DNA of 64,000 nt from Iodidimonas nitroreducens (GTDB taxonomy: Bacteria; Pseudomonadota; Alphaproteobacteria; Sphingomonadales; Rhodothalassiaceae): the NCBI GenBank assembly GCA_000710935.1, contig BAYV01000007.1, forward strand, positions 1 through 64,000, read 5' to 3'. Of this stretch, positions 21,201 through 29,584 are shown in pieces; the first letter of the stretch is position 1; each line of letters begins with the position of its first letter. The notes under the pieces were generated by a model that made no database searches, was not told where the DNA came from, and saw nothing but the letters and a program-made list of their open reading frames with translations. A program made the translations under genes and the position numbers.

Positions 21201-21827
21201 ATTGACCGGCCCGCATGGCTTGATCAGCCGCCGATGGCCGAACCGATCCCTTCGCGCCCCTTGAGCCCCTCGCGCCCCACAGATGAAGAGCCTGCAGCCT
21301 TAAGCCCCCTTGAAGCCGGGCAATCCCATCGCTGGCAGCGCGGGCTTTTGATCCATAAATTGCTGGAGCTTCTGCCCGAGATCGCCCCCAAAGATCGCGA
21401 AGCGGCGGCGCGGCGCTTTTTGGCGCAACCCGCTTATGCCCTCGACCCCAAAACCATCGATCAATGGTGGGCCGAGATCGCAGCTATTTTGGATGCTGAA
21501 GATTTTTCGGCCCTTTTTGCCCCGGGCAGTCTGGCCGAGGTGTCTTTGGCCGGATTGGTGGGGGATCGGGCGATTTCCGGCCAGATCGATCGGTTGGCGG
21601 TATCGGATCAGGAGGTATTCATCATCGATTATAAAACCAACCGTCCGCCCCCCCTCAGGGTCGAGGACACCAGCCCCGCCTATCTGCGGCAAATGCGGGC
21701 CTATCGCGATGCCCTGCGCCGCATTTATCGAGATAAACCGATCCGCTGCGCCCTTTTATGGACCGATGGGCCGCGCTTGATGGATCTGCCCGATGATCTG
21801 CTCGATCGCCAAAAGCTTACGGGCTAA
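18300..21827 (+). CDS. addA: Double-strand break repair helicase AddA
   Basis: 1175 residues, UvrD/Rep-type superfamily 1 helicase fused to a RecB-like nuclease. Motif I MASAGTGKTHVL near residue 38, motif Ia LCLTFTKAAAAEM, motif II VLVDEAQDT, motif III LFAVGDLKQSIYGFQGADP, motif V RIMTVHGAKGLQAPIVYLPD, and C-terminal nuclease GQIDRLAV with FIIDYKTNRPP. Full length and apparently intact. Probably co-transcribed from divL or tsaE. Confidence 0.95.
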   Translation: MPPPADPHQGPLLNTGEGLTAVQDAASNPRSSIWVMASAGTGKTHVLTARVLRLLLRGVRPEQILCLTFTKAAAAEMANRLRKTLGTWARLHDDQVLAAEINLKSGERADAAMLKRARQLFAHVLDLSEGLRIQTIHAFCQALLGRFPLEAGLSPHFDLIEDQGARDLLAKAREDVINHSRHLAKNDQKLADAISRIASEVNEEGFDALINTLIHERRILHDLLQAYGMEGLITAIRRRLGVHEGETAESLLSDALSDDALPLDDLRHFLSLLHEKGGVKDKQHIPALESIIATPASERAAHWDAYGLVFLTGKGEPRKTSVYPVKAVKTAWPEVVDFIANEAARLLAIDDRRKLIQVSQFAEAALRVGAAILSNYEAAKTREGVLDYNDLIAATEKLLKRDDIAPWILYKLDAEITHVLVDEAQDTNPEQWSVINALTDDFFSGQSAYEPKPVSDQPPLDRTLFAVGDLKQSIYGFQGADPRAFITARDRVHDKAEAAHKNFGQIDLDQSFRSVQAVLSLVDAVFDDPTLTEGISLEERAIRHQAHRAGHGGLVELWPIEPQSEKIVDDAWDVPDQQQPDDNVQARLAVRIARHIRALLDSGEQLSARGRAIRPGDILILMQTRSPFVDFLIKKLKQLHVPVAGSDRMTITDQIAVRDMLAAAHLALLPEDDLCLATVLKGPLIALDEAALFDLAHDRGQQSLWDRLREKAPDHPIFTPALKQIEAILARADLMPPYEFFARLAGPLGMRRALIGRMGAEVLDPLDELLRLARDYETNQPPSLQGFLQWIERGGAEIKRDPEQKGRNEVRIMTVHGAKGLQAPIVYLPDCNRLPPLYQSLLKLSPAAPSGRPDLPLLIWRGNSKSLEVGPLKQARDALTAITEQEYWRLLYVALTRAEDRLYACAWETRAQTAVQSWYERIKSGMERLKDVEHITNPEDERIILRFSGEQTCPPKAEEQALEPDGPIDRPAWLDQPPMAEPIPSRPLSPSRPTDEEPAALSPLEAGQSHRWQRGLLIHKLLELLPEIAPKDREAAARRFLAQPAYALDPKTIDQWWAEIAAILDAEDFSALFAPGSLAEVSLAGLVGDRAISGQIDRLAVSDQEVFIIDYKTNRPPPLRVEDTSPAYLRQMRAYRDALRRIYRDKPIRCALLWTDGPRLMDLPDDLLDRQKLTG

Positions 21828-21979
21828 GACGGCGATTTTCATTCAACATCGCTTGATGTCGTTCTGGCATCTTGACCGGGGGCATGGGCCTCCCTACTTT
21901 CAGGCCAAGCAGACGCATCCGGCCTTCATCCTCGTGAATGCCGCCCATGCGCCTTTCAGCCAAGAGAATGGAGTGCATG

Positions 21980-22300
21980 ATGGCGACGATTAAAATCAGT
22001 GACGCAAGCTTTGAAAATGATGTTTTGAAATCCGATAAGCCGGTTCTGGTGGATTTTTGGGCCGAATGGTGTGGCCCTTGCAAAATGATCGCCCCGGCTT
22101 TGGAAGAAATTTCCGGCGAGCGCGATGATCTGGTGATCGCCAAGATCAATATCGATGATAATCCCGAAACGCCCACCCGCTTTGGCGTGCGCGGCATCCC
22201 CACGATGATCCTGTTTCACAAGGGCGAAGCGCAGGCCACCAAGGTGGGTGCCCTGCCAAAACAACAGATCGCAAGCTGGATCGATGACGCCCTTTTGTAA
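21980..22300 (+). CDS. trxA: Thioredoxin
   Basis: 106 residues with the redox-active WCGPCK (Cys31, Cys34) and the cis-Pro loop GIPTMILF. I use the ATG at 21980 (MATIKISD), with GGAG six bases upstream; an adjacent ATG at 21977 and more distant in-frame ones exist but give non-thioredoxin extensions. It lies about 150 bases after addA and is followed by a clear terminator. Confidence 0.96.
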   Translation: MATIKISDASFENDVLKSDKPVLVDFWAEWCGPCKMIAPALEEISGERDDLVIAKINIDDNPETPTRFGVRGIPTMILFHKGEAQATKVGALPKQQIASWIDDALL

Positions 22301-22339
22301 TCCTGCGCCTTTGCTGATCGCATAAAATCACACTGCCCC

Positions 22340-22369
22340 AACGCCCGGTCCCCCATGGCCGGGCGTTTT
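22340..22369 (+). terminator. Rho-independent terminator of trxA
   Basis: CGCCCGG (22342-22348) pairs with CCGGGCG (22359-22365), followed by TTTT and further T-rich bases. It lies 40 bases after the trxA stop. Confidence 0.85.
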
Positions 22370-22405
22370 GCTTTGGTGCGCGGACAAAACAATTTTTGCC
22401 ATAAA

Positions 22406-22432
22406 AAAGGGGGGCGCATCAGGCCCCCCTTT
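22406..22432 (-). terminator. Rho-independent terminator of the first TonB receptor gene
   Basis: On the minus strand a GGGGGGC/GCCCCCC stem with flanking A-T pairs is followed by T6. It lies just beyond the stop of the minus-strand receptor gene at 22454. Its 22-base core is identical to that at 25475-25496. Confidence 0.85.
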
Positions 22433-22453
22433 GCCGCAAGGCATTGGCCCTGA

Positions 22454-25423
22454 TCAGAAGCTGGAAATCAGCCGAACATAAGCCATGCGCCCACGGGGAT
22501 CATGGGTGCGGGTTTCAAAACCAGCATCGGTATTCACAAAAGGCGGTGCATTATCAAACAGGTTAATCGCCCCGATGGTGATGCTCGCCCCTTTCAGGGG
22601 GCCATATTCACCGAAGCTATAGCCATATTGCATATCAACCGTGGTGTGGCTTTTGATCTTAGCGAACTCAAGCCCACCATCACATAAAAGCGTTTCAGGA
22701 TTGGGGCTTGAGAAATCCGCCGGGCTATCGCCGCCGCCGCAATTCTGATCATCTTTGAGGCTATCGGTATGGCGCACGAAGGTCACAAAATTATGGCCGC
22801 CATTGCGATAGCCAAGGGTGGCATTGAAGCGCAATTCCGGGATGGGGGCGGCAAAATTCTGCGAATTGCGCAGGCCTGCCGCATCGATAATCGTTTCCCC
22901 CACACCGACGGGTGCCCGATATTTATTGACATAGGTGCCTTCGATCCCGGCGCGGAAAGTGCCGATATTGGTATCATAATCATAATTGACCGAGGCATCG
23001 ACGCCATTGGTTTTGATCCCCGCCGCATTCACAAATTGCGTACGCACAAAAGCGAGGCCGCCAGTGGGCCCAAGCACCACATCCCGACCCAAAAGCGTGG
23101 GATCGAAATTGGGATCGCTCTCGATCAATGCCCGGCGAGCCACTTCTTCGGGCTGCTGACGAATGATGATGTCATCAAAGTCAAATTGCCAGAAATCGAC
23201 ATTCAATTCCAACCCGGCGATGGGTGTGGCCGTGAAGCCAACATTGAAATTGGTCGATTCTTCGGGCGCCAGTTCTTCATTGCCCACAGTATTAATGGCA
23301 ATGAAAGGCTGCCCGCCATCACGGGGATCTTCCACTGAATTGAGGCTGGTTTGATTGCCGAATTGCTGGAAGATCGAAGGCGCGCGAAAGGCGGTGCTGA
23401 AAGAGCCACGGACCGAAAGCCAATTGGTGGGGGTGTAAAGAACTGCAACCCGGGGATCAACAGAATCGCCGATGCTGCCGCCATAATCTTCAAAACGCAC
23501 CGCCGCCGAAATTTCCAGATCCTCGGTTACCGGAATCTGGGTTTCCGCAAAAAGCGCATAAACATCCCGGCTTCGGTCAAAATCTTCAACCGGTGCGGTA
23601 ACAAACAGGAAATTACCGCGATTGGTATTATCATCCTGATCTTGTGCCAAACGGTCATCACGATATTGGAAGCCGAAGGCCACGCCCAAGGGACCAGCAG
23701 GCAGATCAAAAGCCTTGCCCGCAATCACGCCATCCAGAACCGTGAGATCGCTATCCCCTTCGATATTGATGTCGCCGGTGATGAAATCCAAGACATCGCT
23801 GCTATTGCGAACCGGCGCAAAGACCTGATTGCCCTGAGCATCGAGTACACCGGGCACCGGAACAGTTGCACTGGGATCAGCCAGAAAGCCCGAGCCGAAG
23901 GGATTATAGAAAAAGCAATTGCCAACGCCCGGCGTACCAGTGGCGGGATTACAATTCTGCCCGCCCAAGCCGTTCAGCGCCAGATTGGTTTGCAAATCCA
24001 AGCCATCGGAGCTGTTCAGGCGGTAATCATTGATGCCCCGGGTATAGCTGACATCATAATACCAGCTTTCTGAAATATCCCCCCGCATCCCGGCATTGAT
24101 GCGATAGGTATTATGGGCAAATGTATTGGGATTGGGATCATTGGTGAAGAAATCATCCACCTGCCCTGAACCGGGGCTGCGACCAACAAAGAAGAGCGCC
24201 GCACCGGTAAAGGGATTAAACGGATTGTTAGGGGCGATGAACAGCGGATTGATGATCGGGAAATTCGAGGTTTGGCGCGTGGCGCGATTGCGCGCATAGG
24301 TGAATTCGCCGTAAAATTCCGCCGCTTCGCTGAATTCATGGGTAAGGCTGGCATAGCCCTGCAACCGTGTTTCTTCGGGCACATGATTGAAATCGCGGGC
24401 GAAATCAAATTGGCAGGTACCATTGAAACCGCCGGTGCCATTGGGCAGAGCAATATTCACACCCGTGCCCAGAAAGGGATCCTGCAGGGGAGCAAATTCC
24501 ACATCGTCATCAAATTGGGCGGCTTCGGCGCATTGGGGATCGGGCACCACCAGATTGCCCTGGCCCAAGGCTCCGAACAAAGCCGCCAACGCTGGCAGAT
24601 CGGGATTGGATGGGTTCAATTGCGGAATGGGGGGTGAAAGAAAGATGAAATTGCCCGGCGTGCTGGTAATGCTCGATACGCTTTGGCCATTTACGCCACG
24701 GAAGGCTTCGGGGCGAAGATCACGCTCCCGCGTGGTCAGCGATGTGCGATCAAGATAGCTGGCCGCCACCACCACATGGGTGCGATCATTCCCGCCACCG
24801 ATGATGCCTTCAACCTTCAGGTCATTCTGGCTGTGCTCGGTATTGCCCTGCCATTCGCCTTTCAGTTCCAAGCCTTCAAATTTGCTGCGGGTGATGAAAT
24901 TGACAACACCGGCCACCGCATCCGAGCCATAGATGGCCGCCGCCCCATCCTTGAAGATTTCCGTGCGCTCAAGGGCGATCATCGGGATCAGGGAGGCGGT
25001 ATCGACGAACAAAATCCCCTCATCGGTAGGCGCGGCCGAACTCACCTGTCGCTTGCCATTCAACAGCACAAGAGTGGACGCAAGACCAAGACCGCGCAGA
25101 TTGATCGATTCCGTACCCGTGGTCAGATTCTGGGTAAAGGCATCAGGATTATTCTGCGCCCCGCTATTGATGGTGAGGGTATTGGTGAGATCGGCAATAT
25201 CGGCCGCCCCGATTTCGCGCATATCATCCTGACCAATCACCGAAATGGGTGAGGGCCGTTCGGATTGGCGCGGCGAGCGGATATAGCTACCGGTAACGGT
25301 GATTTCTTCAAGGCCGGCATCATCCGCCACCGATTGCTGCGCTAAGGAAGGGGCGGCTATCAGGGTGGCAAAGGACAAAGAAGCCAAAGCCGTTCCGAAC
25401 TTTAAAGCATCGATCTTTTTCAT
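22454..25423 (-). CDS. TonB-dependent outer-membrane receptor
   Basis: 989 residues. Signal peptide up to about residue 28 (PSLAQQ). The TonB-box region is followed by EEITVTGSYIRSPRQ, then a plug domain (about 45-170) with NLRGLGLASTLVLLNGKR, and a long beta-barrel ending in the aromatic ISSF expected for outer-membrane insertion. It imports a ligand across the outer membrane using TonB-ExbBD; the ligand cannot be read from sequence. Paralogue of the adjacent receptor, with the same plug wording and barrel landmarks (GLGGQNCNP, VGNCFFYNPF), so the pair arose by duplication. Confidence 0.93.
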   Translation of the reverse strand: MKKIDALKFGTALASLSFATLIAAPSLAQQSVADDAGLEEITVTGSYIRSPRQSERPSPISVIGQDDMREIGAADIADLTNTLTINSGAQNNPDAFTQNLTTGTESINLRGLGLASTLVLLNGKRQVSSAAPTDEGILFVDTASLIPMIALERTEIFKDGAAAIYGSDAVAGVVNFITRSKFEGLELKGEWQGNTEHSQNDLKVEGIIGGGNDRTHVVVAASYLDRTSLTTRERDLRPEAFRGVNGQSVSSITSTPGNFIFLSPPIPQLNPSNPDLPALAALFGALGQGNLVVPDPQCAEAAQFDDDVEFAPLQDPFLGTGVNIALPNGTGGFNGTCQFDFARDFNHVPEETRLQGYASLTHEFSEAAEFYGEFTYARNRATRQTSNFPIINPLFIAPNNPFNPFTGAALFFVGRSPGSGQVDDFFTNDPNPNTFAHNTYRINAGMRGDISESWYYDVSYTRGINDYRLNSSDGLDLQTNLALNGLGGQNCNPATGTPGVGNCFFYNPFGSGFLADPSATVPVPGVLDAQGNQVFAPVRNSSDVLDFITGDINIEGDSDLTVLDGVIAGKAFDLPAGPLGVAFGFQYRDDRLAQDQDDNTNRGNFLFVTAPVEDFDRSRDVYALFAETQIPVTEDLEISAAVRFEDYGGSIGDSVDPRVAVLYTPTNWLSVRGSFSTAFRAPSIFQQFGNQTSLNSVEDPRDGGQPFIAINTVGNEELAPEESTNFNVGFTATPIAGLELNVDFWQFDFDDIIIRQQPEEVARRALIESDPNFDPTLLGRDVVLGPTGGLAFVRTQFVNAAGIKTNGVDASVNYDYDTNIGTFRAGIEGTYVNKYRAPVGVGETIIDAAGLRNSQNFAAPIPELRFNATLGYRNGGHNFVTFVRHTDSLKDDQNCGGGDSPADFSSPNPETLLCDGGLEFAKIKSHTTVDMQYGYSFGEYGPLKGASITIGAINLFDNAPPFVNTDAGFETRTHDPRGRMAYVRLISSF

Positions 25424-25474
25424 GAGGTCCCCCTGGCGGGTTTATGACGAAATTAAATGAACTGAAGGCAGAGA

Positions 25475-25496
25475 AGGGGGGCGCATCAGGCCCCCC
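25475..25496 (-). terminator. Hairpin after the second TonB receptor gene
   Basis: Same 22 bases as the hairpin core at 22408-22429, six bases beyond the receptor stop. The T tract on the minus strand is poor here, so it may be a partial terminator allowing read-through into the downstream receptor gene. Confidence 0.55.
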
Positions 25497-25501
25497 ATGC
25501 A

Positions 25502-28411
25502 TCAGAATTTGGTCAGCAGCCGCACATAAAGCACCCGGCCACGCGGATCATGGATCTTGCTGTCAAAGCCGCCATTGGTGTTGACCGAGGGCGGATCTTC
25601 CCCGGTGACATTGATGGCGCCAACCGTGACCCCTACATTCTCGGCGAAATCGAGATATTCGCCCAATTGCACACTATATTGCAGATCGACCGTGAACTGG
25701 CTTGATACCCTGCCATTTTCTTCGCCCAGGAACGTGGCGGTGGGGCTGAGCTGATCATCATTATAATCATGGATATAGCGGCCCACGGCAAAGAAGCTGT
25801 GCGCGCCCATGGCCCAATTGATCCCGCTATTAAAGCGCAGGCGCGGCGTGGGATCGCCCACATTGCGGAAATTGCGATTGCCAACACCGCGGATCTCGAT
25901 CCCCAATGTGGGATCAAAGACATCATAGTTGAAAATATAGGTGCCTTCGAAAAAGGGTGAGAACACCCCATAATCGGTATCCATCACATAGCGCAGATTG
26001 AGATCCACCCCATCTGTTTCAATGCTGGGCGCATTCACGAACTGGGTATTCACCTGCGAGAGGAGCGGCAAAGCGGCCCCCAAAGGACGGACGAACTGCG
26101 GGGCCAGAAGCGGCAGGGGATTGCCGGTATTGCGGAAGGTTTCTCCCGCCGCATCCAGAAGCGCCTGAGCGTTTTCTTTAACGATGGCATCGCGGAATTT
26201 GAAATTCCAGTAATCCACATCCACCGAAAGCCCTTCAAGGAAGGATGGCTCCCATGTGCCGCCCAGATTGAACTGGCGCGATGTTTCAGGCTTCAGATTC
26301 TGATTGCCGGTGGTGAATTCGGCAATGAAGGCGGTATTGCCGACCAGCGGATCGGTCAATTGCGCCAGAGCCACGAAACCTTCGGTATTCTGCTGGAACA
26401 AGGATGGCGACCGGAAAGAGGTGGAATAGGTGCCGCGCAATCTCAAATCCGGGGTGGGGGTGATCAGCACGCCCACCTTGGGATCAACGGTATCCCCCAC
26501 ATTATCAATATCTTCATAACGAACCGATGAACTGATTTCAAACCAGCTCGTGACCGGCAGATTGATTTCGGCAAAAACCGCCGCAACATCGCGATCCGCC
26601 TCCCAATCATTGACCCGGGTGCCAGCGCCGCTCACGAACAGAAAATTGCCATTATTGGAATTGGTATCGGCATCGACGGAAAATTCTTCATTGCGGAACT
26701 GCGCGCCGATGGCAAGGCCGATCTTACCCCCCGGCAAAGTGATCGTATCGCCCAGATCACCCGAGAGCACCGCATCAACCACCAGAAGATCGGAATCGAT
26801 ATCGATCAGATTGCGGCCAAGGATGAAATCGAAAATCTCGTCGCTATTGGCCACGGGCACAGGCAACCCGGTGACCGGATTGATCACCGTGGCCCCTTCG
26901 GGCGCGGTGAAGGACGAAGCAAAGGGATTGAAGAACTGGCAATTGCCAACCCCCGGCACCCCGGTCAGCGGATTACAATTTTCTCCACCCAGGCCATTGA
27001 GGGCGAAGAAGAATTCTGTGCCCAGTGTATCCTGGGCCGACACCGTGAAATCATTTTGCGCGGCCACCAGATCGGTTTGCAGCCGCCAGGTATCATTGAT
27101 CGCCCAATCCAGCCCCACAGCGGCCCGGAAGGTATCGGAATCATGGGTGCTGTCAACCGGCTCACCCTGGCCCAATGGCCGAACGAGGGCAATGGCATCC
27201 ACCCCGAAAGGATTGAAAGGATTGGGGGCAATGGCCCGGGGATTATTGGGATCGCCAAAGGTGCCCGGTGCAAAAGACCCGGAAAAGCCGGGAATGGTTT
27301 GCGGGATCAAAACCGGGAAGGTGGGGGTATTACCCCGCTTGGCGCGATTGCGGGCAAAAGAAAGCTCGGTGAAGAATTCCAGATCATCAGTGATGCTGTA
27401 GCCCACCTTGGCAAAACCCTGCAGGCGGGTTTCTTCGGGCACCAGATTGAAGAAATCACCGAAATCAAGACGGCAGAAGCCAACCACCCCTGCCGGAATG
27501 CCAAAAGCCGGCACGGCAGCAGGCGGCAGGGAATTGGGATTGGAGGCACAGCCCGGATCCGCAAAAGCCGGGGTTTGCCCCGCCCCCACAAGGCCATTGA
27601 AAATGGCGCCAAAAAGCGGATTGGGCGGCGGTGCGGTGAGAATGAAGGTGCCGGGCTGACCGATAGAGCTGACATCCGGACCGCCGAATTCCGACAGGCG
27701 CTTTTCCCCTGTCGTCAGGGATGTACGATCCATGAAACTGATGGCAGCCACAGCATAGCCGCGATCAAACTGCACCCCACCCATGCCTTCGATCTTCAGA
27801 TCGGTTTGCGTGCCGGTATCCACCACGCCCTGATAATCGGCCCTGATTTCAAAGCCTTCAAAGCGATCCCGGGTGATGAAATTAACAACGCCCGCCACCG
27901 CGTCAGACCCATAAAGCGTCGCCGCCCCATCTTTGAGGATTTCCATCCGTTCGATGGCGATCATCGGCACCAGCGACGAGGTATCCACAAAGCTCACCCC
28001 ATCATCGGTGGTGGCCCCGCTCACCACCTGCCGGCGGCCATTCAGCAGGACGAGGGTGGACGACACCCCAAGACCGCGCAGATTGATATTGCTGGTTCCG
28101 GTGGAAAAATTCTGGGTAAAGGCATCCGGGTTGTTTTGCGATCCCGTATTGATGGTCAGGGTCTGGATGATATTGGCAATATTGGTGGCGCCGATCTTGT
28201 CGATATCGGCGCTGCCGATCACCGAAATCGGCGAGGATTGGCTCACCCCGGAAGAGCGGCGGATATAACTGCCGGTAACAACGATTTCCTCAAGGCTGAG
28301 TTCAGCCGGTTCTTGCTGCTGGGTTTGGGCCCAGGCGGAAGCAGACCCCAAAAGACAAGCAGACGTTGCAAGTGCCGTCGTCGCCCGTAATACGGATTTT
28401 GCGTAAAACAT
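25502..28411 (-). CDS. TonB-dependent outer-membrane receptor (paralogue)
   Basis: 969 residues from the ATG at 28411 (MFYAKSVLRATTALA), chosen for its GGGAGAG ribosome site; ten further upstream codons are open but lack signal-peptide character. Signal peptide to about ASAWAQ, EEIVVTGSYIRRSSG, plug with NLRGLGVSSTLVLLNGRRQ, barrel ending LLTKF. Closely related to the downstream receptor and read in the same direction, with 78 bases between them, so both may be transcribed together. Substrate unknown; the family often serves siderophores, cobalamin, oligosaccharides or peptides. Confidence 0.93.
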   Translation of the reverse strand: MFYAKSVLRATTALATSACLLGSASAWAQTQQQEPAELSLEEIVVTGSYIRRSSGVSQSSPISVIGSADIDKIGATNIANIIQTLTINTGSQNNPDAFTQNFSTGTSNINLRGLGVSSTLVLLNGRRQVVSGATTDDGVSFVDTSSLVPMIAIERMEILKDGAATLYGSDAVAGVVNFITRDRFEGFEIRADYQGVVDTGTQTDLKIEGMGGVQFDRGYAVAAISFMDRTSLTTGEKRLSEFGGPDVSSIGQPGTFILTAPPPNPLFGAIFNGLVGAGQTPAFADPGCASNPNSLPPAAVPAFGIPAGVVGFCRLDFGDFFNLVPEETRLQGFAKVGYSITDDLEFFTELSFARNRAKRGNTPTFPVLIPQTIPGFSGSFAPGTFGDPNNPRAIAPNPFNPFGVDAIALVRPLGQGEPVDSTHDSDTFRAAVGLDWAINDTWRLQTDLVAAQNDFTVSAQDTLGTEFFFALNGLGGENCNPLTGVPGVGNCQFFNPFASSFTAPEGATVINPVTGLPVPVANSDEIFDFILGRNLIDIDSDLLVVDAVLSGDLGDTITLPGGKIGLAIGAQFRNEEFSVDADTNSNNGNFLFVSGAGTRVNDWEADRDVAAVFAEINLPVTSWFEISSSVRYEDIDNVGDTVDPKVGVLITPTPDLRLRGTYSTSFRSPSLFQQNTEGFVALAQLTDPLVGNTAFIAEFTTGNQNLKPETSRQFNLGGTWEPSFLEGLSVDVDYWNFKFRDAIVKENAQALLDAAGETFRNTGNPLPLLAPQFVRPLGAALPLLSQVNTQFVNAPSIETDGVDLNLRYVMDTDYGVFSPFFEGTYIFNYDVFDPTLGIEIRGVGNRNFRNVGDPTPRLRFNSGINWAMGAHSFFAVGRYIHDYNDDQLSPTATFLGEENGRVSSQFTVDLQYSVQLGEYLDFAENVGVTVGAINVTGEDPPSVNTNGGFDSKIHDPRGRVLYVRLLTKF

Positions 28412-28676
28412 AATCTCTCCCAATATGACCCAAAACCACATGCAGTTTTGTTGTTAAGCGGCCTGCATCATGGTCATTATTTCTTTTCTGGACCGAGATT
28501 GATGGACTGCCATGCGTCCGTCAAGTGGCTCAATACTGCGGATGATAAGTAGTTGTCAGATTGCAACACCTGCCAAAAGCGGCAAGAAGGGTGCTTTCTT
28601 CTGGTTCTTGGGCTGTGCTTTTGTCTCAATCCATCTTGAGAATATCCTATTCATTCCCCTGACAAAGGCAGAGTCC

Positions 28677-29450
28677 ATGAGCGAGAAAATGACAGGACGA
28701 CTTTCCGGCAAGGTTGCGTTGATAACCGGCGCAGGATCAGGGCTTGGCCGTGCCATGGCCCTGCTCTTTGCCCGCGAAGGGGCCAAGATCATCGCCACCG
28801 ATATCAATGAAAAAAATGCCCAAAGCGTTGCCCAGGAAATTGGCGATAAAGCCTTATTCCTGTTTCAGGATGTAACGGATGAAGCCCGCTGGGAAAGCGT
28901 CATCAGCGAAGCATGCGCCCATTTTGGCGGACTTGACATTCTCGTGAACAATGCCGGAATCGGGGGAATGGGATCGGTGGAAAGCACCTCGACCAGAGAT
29001 TGGCGACGTATGCACGAGGTGGATCTCGACAGCGTATTCTTTGGCTGTCGTGCTGCCATGCCGGCCTTGCGCCAAAGCAAAAGCGCATCGATCATCAATA
29101 TTTCCTCGATTGCCGGCATTCTGGCGGATGGCAATATGGCCTCTTATTGCTCATCAAAGGCGGCGGTGCGGCACCTCACAAAATCGGTAGGCCTTCATTG
29201 TGCGCGCAATCGCTATCCGGTCCGCTGCAATTCCCTGCATCCCGCCTTCATCGATACGGCGATTCTGGATGATGTGATCCCCGGCATGCCGCGCGATGTT
29301 TTATTGCAAAAACTGGCCAAGGGAAATCCCATGGGCCGGGTAGGCGATCCCATGGATGTGGCCTATGCCGCCCTGTTTCTCGCCAGCGACGAAGCCAAAT
29401 TCATCAATGCCAGCGAATTGCTGATCGATGGCGGCCTCAGCGCTCAATGA
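28677..29450 (+). CDS. Short-chain dehydrogenase/reductase
   Basis: 257 residues from MSEKMTGRL (ATG 28677); the open frame reaches up to 28512 but that part is not SDR-like. Rossmann motif TGAGSGLGRA at residues 17-26, NNAG at 91-94, catalytic Ser143 or Ser144, Tyr157 and Lys161 (SYCSSK). The Asp at the end of the second strand (IIATDINE) favours NAD over NADP. Substrate unknown; closest in style to hydroxysteroid or cyclic-alcohol dehydrogenases. Divergent from the TonB receptors across 265 bases. Confidence 0.9.
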   Translation: MSEKMTGRLSGKVALITGAGSGLGRAMALLFAREGAKIIATDINEKNAQSVAQEIGDKALFLFQDVTDEARWESVISEACAHFGGLDILVNNAGIGGMGSVESTSTRDWRRMHEVDLDSVFFGCRAAMPALRQSKSASIINISSIAGILADGNMASYCSSKAAVRHLTKSVGLHCARNRYPVRCNSLHPAFIDTAILDDVIPGMPRDVLLQKLAKGNPMGRVGDPMDVAYAALFLASDEAKFINASELLIDGGLSAQ

Positions 29451-29473
29451 ATGGGCGCAATCATCCGCATATG

Positions 29474-29507
29474 AAAAGGGGGCCTGATCAGCGATCAAGC
29501 CCCCTTG
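29474..29507. terminator. Shared hairpin terminator between SDR gene and puf operon
   Basis: AAGGGGGC pairs with GCCCCCTT around an inner TGATCAGCGATCA loop. T4 follows on the minus strand, so it could end the puf transcript; on the plus strand it follows the SDR stop by 24 bases. Confidence 0.6.
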
Positions 29508-29533
29508 CCCCACCCCATCCTGTTCAAACTACC

Positions 29534-29584
29534 GGGTTGTTCGAAAGTCAGGGTTGTTCAAAAGTCAGGGTTGTTCAAAAGTCA
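29534..29584. repeat. 17-bp tandem repeat, three copies, over the pufC stop
   Basis: GGGTTGTTC(A/G)AAAGTCA is repeated at 29534-29550, 29551-29567 and 29568-29584. The pufC stop codon (29565-29567) falls at the unit junction, so the last pufC codons are part of the repeat. Confidence 0.9.
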
